Of a stretch of DNA of 64,000 nucleotides, positions 43,978-53,000 are shown piece by piece. The notes under the pieces were generated by a model that was given only the letters and a program-made list of their open reading frames with translations, was not told the DNA's origin and made no database searches. Made by a program: the position numbers and the translations under genes. Each line of letters starts with the position of its first letter. The first letter of the stretch is position 1. Origin of the DNA: Ampullaceana balthica (lineage: Eukaryota > Mollusca > Gastropoda > Lymnaeidae); the NCBI GenBank assembly GCA_944989445.1, contig CALYLW010000039.1, forward strand, positions 2,229,001 to 2,293,000. The letters run 5' to 3'.

Positions 43978-44078
43978 CTGCTTAAATGGGAAACGTTTGG
44001 AAGTAACCTAACAGCCAAACCGATCGAAAAATGGGGAAATTTGATTACATGCTAGCGGTGACCATGGCCATATCCCTG
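43978..44078 (+). CDS. Tetraspanin exon 1
   Basis: Acceptor TCTTTTTTCAG ends at 43977; 53 nt of leader; ATG at 44031 (AAAAATGGGG). MGKFDYMLAVTMAISL, phase 0 donor CTG|GTCAGT. An upstream untranslated exon is implied. Confidence 0.85.
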
Positions 44079-47000
44079 GTCAGTGATACTCTCAGCGGGA
44101 GACCAATGAGACGACCTTGACCCCAATTTAACAAATTACATTGATTTTTTTCTCTGGTCTTTTATTCTTATTATTTTAAGTTTTTGTTTTTAAAATTAAT
44201 TGGACATTTCAACAGTATTTCTGTTATTACTGTATGTTATTAATAATGATATTAATTAATTTTTTAAACTGCTATTTTCGTATTGGTTTGAGAAACACAA
44301 TATTTGAGAACCCCTGACATTAACTTGTGGCCGTAACCATTGAGCCGTATTTCTCATGTCTTGCAGATCTGGGGTATCATCATATTGGCTTTTGGCGTCG
44401 TCATACGCTTCAGCTTCGGCAAGCTCATCAGCAACTACGTGTCGGGGGTTACAGAGTTAGTGCCGAGCAGTGCGTGCACCAACACACAGGGACAGAACAT
44501 CTGTCCAATCGGATCAAAGATAGGAGATGAGATAGATGTAGGAGATTGGTGAGTCTGAGATTGCTGGTAGATGTGGTTGGTATGTCATGGTGAACTTGTG
44601 AGTCACTACATTGGTGAGTTGAGATTGCTGGTAGATGTGGTTGGTATGTCATGGTCAACTTGTGAGTCACTACATTGGTGAGTTGAGATTGCTGGTAGAT
44701 GTGGTTGGTATGTCATGGTGAACTTGTGAGTCACTACATTGGTGAGTTGAGATTGCTGGTAGATGTGGTTGGTATGTCATGGTTAACTTGTGAGTCACTA
44801 CATTGGTGAGTCTGGGAATGTTGGTAGATGTGGTTGGTATGTCATGGTGAACTTGTGAGTCACAAAGTGGGTAGTGTGTTAAATAGTGTGTTAAAACACG
44901 CAATCATGTGAGAGAGAAGAAAGGGTTAAAGGTGGCACAAGAAACTTATAGCGAGACAGAAGATCACAACATATAACAAAATACCGAAGTTTAAAATAGT
45001 ATCAATATAAAGAAGACGCTCTCAAATAAATTTTTTTTTAAAATTATGTCATTTAATTCATCACACTCTCAAAATCAGAACAGACATACTCATGGATGTC
45101 AAATTATGTTAATGTGTCTATTAGAAATCGGCTTAACTGAAAACTTCTAACGGTGGACATATCTTCCATAAGGAATGTTTGGATATTTCTAATGAAGGAT
45201 ATAAGGAATGGATGGATACTAGCAACGTTGAATCTCAAGCAACAGTTACTTGAAAACAAAAAAGTTTATTAAACCAAGATGTTAAATGTCATGTATCACT
45301 GTATTCGTACTGTCCTGGTTAAAGGAATACGACATTGTTGATCTGCTGTTTTGTTTATTTCTTCCCCCAGGCCCATGGTGCTCGGAGCGTTCGTCATTGT
45401 CACAGGAGTCTTAGTCACAATTTTCTCAGTACTTGGCTTTGTAGCAGCCCTCAAGCACAGCACGCCCCTGATCATTCTGGTAAATACTGGCATTGAGATA
45501 ACATTAACTAATTGTTCGTAATCCAGATTTCCCTAATCCACATATCAATTATCTAGATGTTTATAATCCAGATGTTTTTAATTTATCTGTCCATTATTCA
45601 GATGACCACAAGCCAGTTATTTATAATCCAGATTTCAATAATTCAGATGTCAAATATTCAAATTGTAATCTAGACTGATTCTTTAATCCGCTTAATTTGT
45701 TGGTCACGGCGGGCTGGTCAACTCGTGTCCGAGCCAGCGCCCTCTTACTCAAGTTTCAGTATTCGTGTATGGAACGCCCACATGCCTACCACGTCCCTGA
45801 TCCAAAGCCCACATGCCTACCACGCCCCTGGTCCAAAGCCCACAAGCCTACCACGCCCCTGGTCCAACGCCCACAAGCCTACCACGCTCCTGGTCCAACG
45901 CCCACAAGCCTACCACGCCCCTGATCAACTGGTTACAACTGGATCCAATTATTAAATAATTCATTAACAATTTTCATACTGCTTTAAACGTTAGTAGTAA
46001 ACATGTCTCTAACTTTAGAAGTTAGTAGTAAACATGTCTCTAACTTTAGAAGTTAGTAGTAAACATGTCTCTAACTTTAGATTTAGTAGTAAATATGTCT
46101 CTAACTTTAGAAGTTGGTAGTAAACATCTCTCTAACTTTTTCACGTTATTACTCCAGTTCATCGTATTTTGCCTGATCGCCACCGGTATACAATTCTACT
46201 TGGTTCAGATTGCTACCACTGAGGAAATCGCCGTAAGTAGATCTCATTTACAAATACATACAAATCTAGATGTTCATCTAGATCTCATCGCAAAAAAATA
46301 TAGATATAGAACTTAACTTTTTTTGTTTGCGGTGGAGCGCAGACTTACCATCAACTCATGACCATGACATGATGAAACAAAAATTTAATGAGGCCTAACC
46401 CTAAATCTAGCTTCAAGTTTAACACAAACTCTTATCTCTTTCCCTAACCTTAACTTTCACCTTAACCATAACTCTTACCCTAACCGTAACCCTCGCTCTA
46501 TGACCCTAACTCTAACTCCTGCCCTAACTGTTAGCTAATTCTAAATTAATCTCTAACTTTTACCCTTACCCAAAGTTTCACAACGATGCCAAGTCACAAC
46601 TGATCGAGAAATTGAAGAATGAATACACCGTAGATGGAAAAAACTTATTCACTATTGCAATGAACAGCATCATGATAACTGTAAGTGTGTCACCTTAAAA
46701 ATAACAGCATCATGATAACTGTAAGTTTGTCACCATAACAATAACAGTGTCATGATAATTGTAAGTGAGTCACCTTAAAAATAACAGCATCATGATAACT
46801 GTAAGTGTGTCACCTTAAAAATAACAGCATCATGATAACTGTAAGTTTGTCACCATAACAATAACAGCATCATGATAACTGTAAGTGTGCCACCTTAAAA
46901 ATAACAGTATCATGATAACTGTAAGTTTGTAACCATAAAAATAACAGCTTCATGATAACTGTAAGTGTGTCACAGTAACAATGAACATAATTAATGATAG

Positions 47001-50000
47001 CTGTAAGTGTGTCAACACAACAAAATGCCAAAATATAGGAAAACCAACCTAACCCTAATCCTCAGCATTTAAAGAACTGAACATTCTCTTAAAGAACTGA
47101 ACATTCTCTTAAAGAACTGAACATTCTCTTAAAGAACTGAACATTCTCTTAAAGAACTGAACATTCTCTTAAAGAACTGAACATTCTCTTAAAGAACTGA
47201 ACATTCTCTTAAAGAACTGAACATTCTCTTAAAGAACTGAACATTCTCTGGAGTTGGTCGTGGACGTTTGCTCACTAAAACCACAAATTGTTGACTTGCT
47301 CTTCATGACGTTTTTCCATCTGTATTTGTTGACTATTTGGCACAATTTTTTTTGTTTGGCGACTAATGTCTGTTTATAGCTTACTGTCGATCACTATTTA
47401 TTTGATTGACTTGCTACTGATTGCTTTCAGGCAGAATGTTGTGGTGTTAGTGGCATATCAGACTTTGGAAACTTGACCTTTGTAGAGAAGTCTGGCATAA
47501 CAGAGGGTTTGGTCCAATTTACGGTAGGTTTAAAGTCTGGCATAGCTAAGAGCTGGGTCCAATTTACGGTAGGTTTAAAGTCTGGCACAGCTGAGAGCGT
47601 GGTCCAATTTACGGTAGGTTTAAAGTCTGGCATAGCTAAGAGCTGGGTCCAATTTACGGTAGGTTTAAAGTCTGGCATAGCTGAGAGCGTGGTCCAATTT
47701 ACGGTAGGTTTAAAGTCTGGCATAGCTAAGAGCTGGGTCCAATTTACGGTAGGTTTAAAGTCTGGCATAGCTGAGAGCGTGGTCCAATTTACGGTGGGTT
47801 GAAAGTCTGGCATAGCTGAGAGCGTGGTCCAATTTACGGTGGGTTGAAAGTCTGGCATAGCTGAGAGCGTGGTCTAATTTACGGTGGGTTTAAAGTTGAA
47901 TACTATAAAACGAAGTTCACTATAAGTCAAAAAATCATTTTCAAATGTTATTCTTAAAGAAATAGTTTTGTAGCATTATTATTATTACTAGCAATTTGTT
48001 CGTGTTAGAATTCATGCCCGGATTACACCACTGTCATTAACTCATAAGAAATCAAATGAAATGAAGTCAAAAATGTATTACCACCCTCATATTTCGCACT
48101 CTTTCGTGTAGCAACAGCTTTCTAATATTTTCTAATGCTCTTGTATCCCCCCCCCCAACCCAGGTGCCTCCAGCGTGTTGTCCGAGACAGTTGTTCCTGG
48201 AAGGAAGTACAGAGGCCAAATACGCGTCCATCAAAGAATGTGCCAGAAGTGGATTAGAAAAAGCCGAGCCTAACAAAAGGGTAAGTTACCTTTATTGAGT
48301 AAGAAGTGCCCCACTCAGGTATACAATGGGAGAGAGGAGAGGGCCACTACTGGACTACTTGGATTTCACCGCAGCTAAGTGTTTTTTTTATTATTTCGGT
48401 TTTTTTTTCGTTTCATTTGTGTACTATTTGTCAGTTGAGGAAGGCTCTTTGCCGAAACGTTCGCTGTTGTGTTACGTCCTGTCATGCCTACTAATACCCT
48501 GTTTTTATATTATACATTTACCTAATGTGAGATAGGGAGGGCTTGTAGGACTTGCCCCACGGGGAGGGCTAGTAGGACTTTCACCACTCAGGTATACAAT
48601 GGGAGAGAGGGGAGGGCTAGTAGGACGTTGGCCACTCAGGTATACAATGGGAGAGAGGGGAGGGCTAGTAGGACTTTCGCCACTCAGGTATACAATGGGA
48701 GAGAGGGGAGGGCTAGTAGGACTTGCCCCACTCAGGTATACAATGGGAGAGAGGGGAGGGCTAGTAGGACGTTGGCCACTCAGGTATACAATGGGAGAGA
48801 GGGGAGGGCTAGTAGGACTTTCGCCACTCAGGTATACAATGGGAGAGAGGGGAGGGCTAGTAGGACTTGCCCCACTCAGGTATACAATGGGAGAGAGGGG
48901 AGGGCTAGTAGGACTTGCCCCACTCAGGTATACAATGGGAGAGAGGGGAGGGCTAGTAGGACTTTCGCCACTCAGGTATACAATGGGAGAGAGGGGAGGG
49001 CTAGTAGGACGTTGGCCACTCAGGTATACAATGGGAGAGAGGGGAGGGCTAGTAGGACTTTCGCCACTCAGGTATACAATGGGAGAGAGGGGAGGGCTAG
49101 TAGGACGTTGGCCACTCAGGTATACAATATGAGAGAGGGGAGGGCTAGTAGGACTTGCCCCACTCAGGTATACAATGGGAGAGAGGGGAGGGCTAGTAGG
49201 ACTTTCGCACTCAGGTATACAATGGGAGAGAGGGGAGGGCTAGTAGGACTTGCCCCACTCAGGTATACAATATGAGAGAGAGAGGGGGAGCTAGTAGGCC
49301 TTAGAATTCCCTTACACAGATTTACAAGGAGACAGGGGAAGAAACAAGGTGTAAAAATGTAGGACTGAAAAGAGACAAAACACATATTTCATTCATGTAG
49401 CCAGTGGCGTAGCGAGCGGAGGGCAATGGGGGCAAATGCCCCGGGTGCCACTTTGTTAGGGGCGACAAATTTCTCTTCGTTTATTTACTTCAAAGAAAAA
49501 TTTTAAAAGAAAATGGAGCTTTTTGACAAAATAAAATAGAAACGATATAAGAAACCGATAAAGAAATTAAGGAAATATCCTAAAATATGTAAACATTTCA
49601 ACTACTAATACTCCAAACTACACATTGGATATAAATTCTTCTGATACAAATGCTGCTGAACTGAAAAACCAAGAGGCTTAAGTATTGTGAGAATGTGACA
49701 CTGATGTGCTGGTAACTTTAACTGATTCTTCAAATTCGACAGATTCTTCTGTTGTAAAAGCAAAAATTACTGTTCCCTATCAATAACAAACATTAGCCAA
49801 TCGAATGCTCATGGCTGCACTTTGTTGGGGGCGGCAAATTCTTCGTTGTTCATTAGTTTCTTAAAATGAAAAACGTAAAAAATAATGTTTAATATAATAA
49901 AATAAATGCCAAGGTAAAAGTTAATTAAAGAAATAAAGTAACTATATTCAGGTTACCCTCAGTCGGGAAAAATTCGTGAATTCTTAAAAATAATTTTAAC

Positions 50001-53000
50001 AATCTCGAAAGGCGGAAAATAGTCTTGACATGTTAGGACTAGTCGGGGCAAAATGTCATGATTTTTTTTACTTGCCGTAGTATATGGCTTCGATTCAGAG
50101 CCGTCTTTACACCATTTTTGGCCCCCGGGCAAATAAATAGTATTGCGCCCCTGGGTAAAGAAAGAGTGAGCCCCCAACCCCACAGGAATAAAAAATTAAA
50201 TATACATTATATATATAAATAAACATATTCCCATGGGGCCCCTATGCTCGTGGGCCCCCGGGCAAATGCCCAACGGGCCTATGCATTTAGACGGCCCTGC
50301 TTCGATTAAGGCTCTATGATCATGTGTCTATTATATGTAATTGTTATTACTGGTTTATGATTGTCTTCGCATGAGTTAAAACTATGATTTTATTAAGACC
50401 GATCGTTTTTGAGGACCGGTTACGTCAAAACGCCTGTGATGTTGCCACCGCTTGCGTTCAGCTCCCTTACCTCTTGCGCGATTCCCATAAAAGAAAGAAT
50501 TCTAATAAAAAGTGAATGAATAAATTCAAGCCCAATTGATTGATCCAAGTTTATTGAGATATTTATGCTCGAAGTTATCCTGCCTGATATAATATATTCA
50601 TAATTAATGTTTCTTACTACTGTCATAAGTAATGCCAGCTGAGATAGAAGCTTCTCTAAAATTAAGTTGATTAAAAATTTATTACAATCAACACTGCTGT
50701 TTTGGCTGTTGACTATAACATGGCTGACAATATTGATACATCTAAGATTGTGCCATGAGGCAGGGCCGTCTTAACGCATAGGCCAGTTTGGCATTTGCCC
50801 GGGGGCCTTCGAGCATAGGGGCCCCTATGGGAATATGTTTATTTATATATATTATATATATTTATTTTTGGCTTCCTGAGGGGGAGGGGCCCAACACTAT
50901 TTCTTTGCCCGGGGGCCCAAACTGGTGTAAAGACTCTCCCATGAGGTAGAACAGAAAACTTCAATTTTAATCAAGAAATGAAAGCTTCTCTGTTTATTTC
51001 TAACATTAAAAAAATGCATAGTGTCCTTTTAATTAATTTCTACGAATTTTTTTTATAGATTAAAATTTTTTCGGGCGGGGGGAGGGGGGTTGGCAAATCT
51101 GGGTTCTGCCCCGGGCTGCACATACCCAAGCTACGCCGCTGCATGTAGCAATTGTAGCATTAACTCTAATTATAAATTGTTAGGTCGTGCGTTGTTAGGT
51201 CACCAGGGTTAGTTTTGGCGACGGCTTAGGGCCATCATACAACCGACGAACTCTGCAGTTAGTTGAAAATCTGGCCACTCAATATTTATAATGAATTATG
51301 GGGTTGTTGTTTTTTTCTAAAAGGCTTTTTTTAAACACGCTTTTATTCCATAGCACTAAAAATCACAAAATCAAGCATGTACACAGACTACGATTTCCTT
51401 TCAATTTCTCTTGTATATAAGAATGAAAGCGTGGACGCCAAGCATGGAAAATCAATTGTATGGGTACTAGTTATGAAACACCATGTGGACTCATACTTAT
51501 AAGAATTACGTGTCAATCTCTGTCAACATATAACCACCATACGTCAAACTTATACAGTGTGTCACCGACGCACAATGATTGAGAGTACACAAGAAAATGT
51601 TACTTGTTCGACAAATTTTCAGGAAGATGAAATTACAATGAAATATCCTGAAAACATTTAGGATATTAATCGCGACAACCGATATGCTTGGCACACTGTT
51701 ACACCTACCCGAGACATAAGAAATGGGATGGACATCGTAGAGTGTGCGAATAATCTATTTTGTCCCTTTTAGTAGGCCTACATTGGAATAAAAAGCCTAT
51801 TTTAAAAAATCCGTTTTACCCATTTTTTATTTACCCATTTTTTATTCTCAATGTTTTAAATGTTATTTTTATGTCTCTGTCTTCGCTGGGTTGTAACAAT
51901 TACAATTTGTTTTCTAACCTCACTGTTCAAAGAAAAATACAATTTTAAATAAAATGTATTTATTATTTCCCTTTAATTACCTCGAAGACAATTGAAACGT
52001 AACAGTAAAAAAAAATTGACAGCCGACTGCAAATTTAATGAAATATGGGAATAGGAATATTGTATTGCCACCGTCTAAATGTCGTTGCAAGATTTGAGGT
52101 TAACAAACAGCCACAAACACAGAGTGTGCAAGCCAAATAAAAGCGCTGCGTAATTTTTTTTTAAACTGACCCCCCCACTCCCAGACCCTTCTTACGTCAG
52201 CAGTGACGTCATGCTGGGGTTGATATTTGAGATGTCCAATTTGACGGCAGGTCGAATCGCTCTATTACAATGTAGAAAGAAGAGATATTTATCCCATGAA
52301 CCTATACCAGATTTTGAAATGATTTAGTCACAATCCCGTGGAAGATATTGTCGTAACATTCTTGTAACCCTATAGAAGATATTTGACATCATTTCTACAC
52401 ACTATACTCATGCATTGTTCTTGTAAAGGAATGACTCAAGTGTTTGATTTGTCCCCAGTCATGTTATACCACGGTGTTTACAGGCTTAAAGTGTTTGATT
52501 TGTCCCCAGTCCTGTTATACCACAGTGTTTACTGACTTAAAGTGTTTGATTTGTCCCCAGTCCTGTTATACCACAGTGTTTACTGACTTAAAGTGTTTGA
52601 TTTGTCCCCAGTCCTGTTATACCACGGTGTTTACAGACGTCAATGAAAAGTACGGGGCTGCCGTCATGGGACTGCTGCTCTTCATCATCGTCTGGGAGGT
52701 ACGAGTTGTTGGCCACGTTTTACTGATGGATCTCTTTTCTTAAGGACTGAGTTTTAGAGATCCTAGTTTTAGAGAACCTAGTTTTAGAGATCCTAGTCTT
52801 AGAGATCCTAGTCTTACAGATCCTAGTTTTAGAGATCCTAGTCTTAGAGATCCTAGTTTTAGAGATCATAGTTTTAGAGAACCCAGTTTTAGAGATCCTA
52901 GTCTTAGAGATCCTAGTCTTACATATTCTAGTTTTAGAGATCCTAGTCTTAGATATCCTAGTTTTAGATATCCTAGTCTTAGAGATCCTAGTCTTAGAGA

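Larger units (their letters stand above)
49402..51141. mobile_element. 1740-bp hAT-like element with perfect 8-bp duplication
   Basis: Ends CAGTGGCGTAGCGAGCGG and (reverse complement) CAGCGGCGTAGCTTGGG are inverted repeats; duplication CATGTAGC at 49394-49401 and 51142-51149 is perfect. It sits in tetraspanin intron 7. The inside has no intact transposase; two MITEs (50096-50299, 50761-50938) lie inside in opposite orientation. A piece near the left end (CACTTTGTTAGGGGCGACAAAT) recurs at 49816. Confidence 0.92.

Noticed and set aside
44285..44320. hAT right end (TTTGAGAACCCCTG)
   Set aside because: Looks like a terminus, but no left end or duplication was found, and it is only ~50 bp from exon 2.
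48599..49275. GERGGLVG frames of 177 and 215 codons
   Set aside because: Produced by the 48-bp minisatellite in tetraspanin intron 7.
50420..50626. 68-codon minus frame
   Set aside because: Inside the hAT-like element, no motif, codon use like non-coding DNA.
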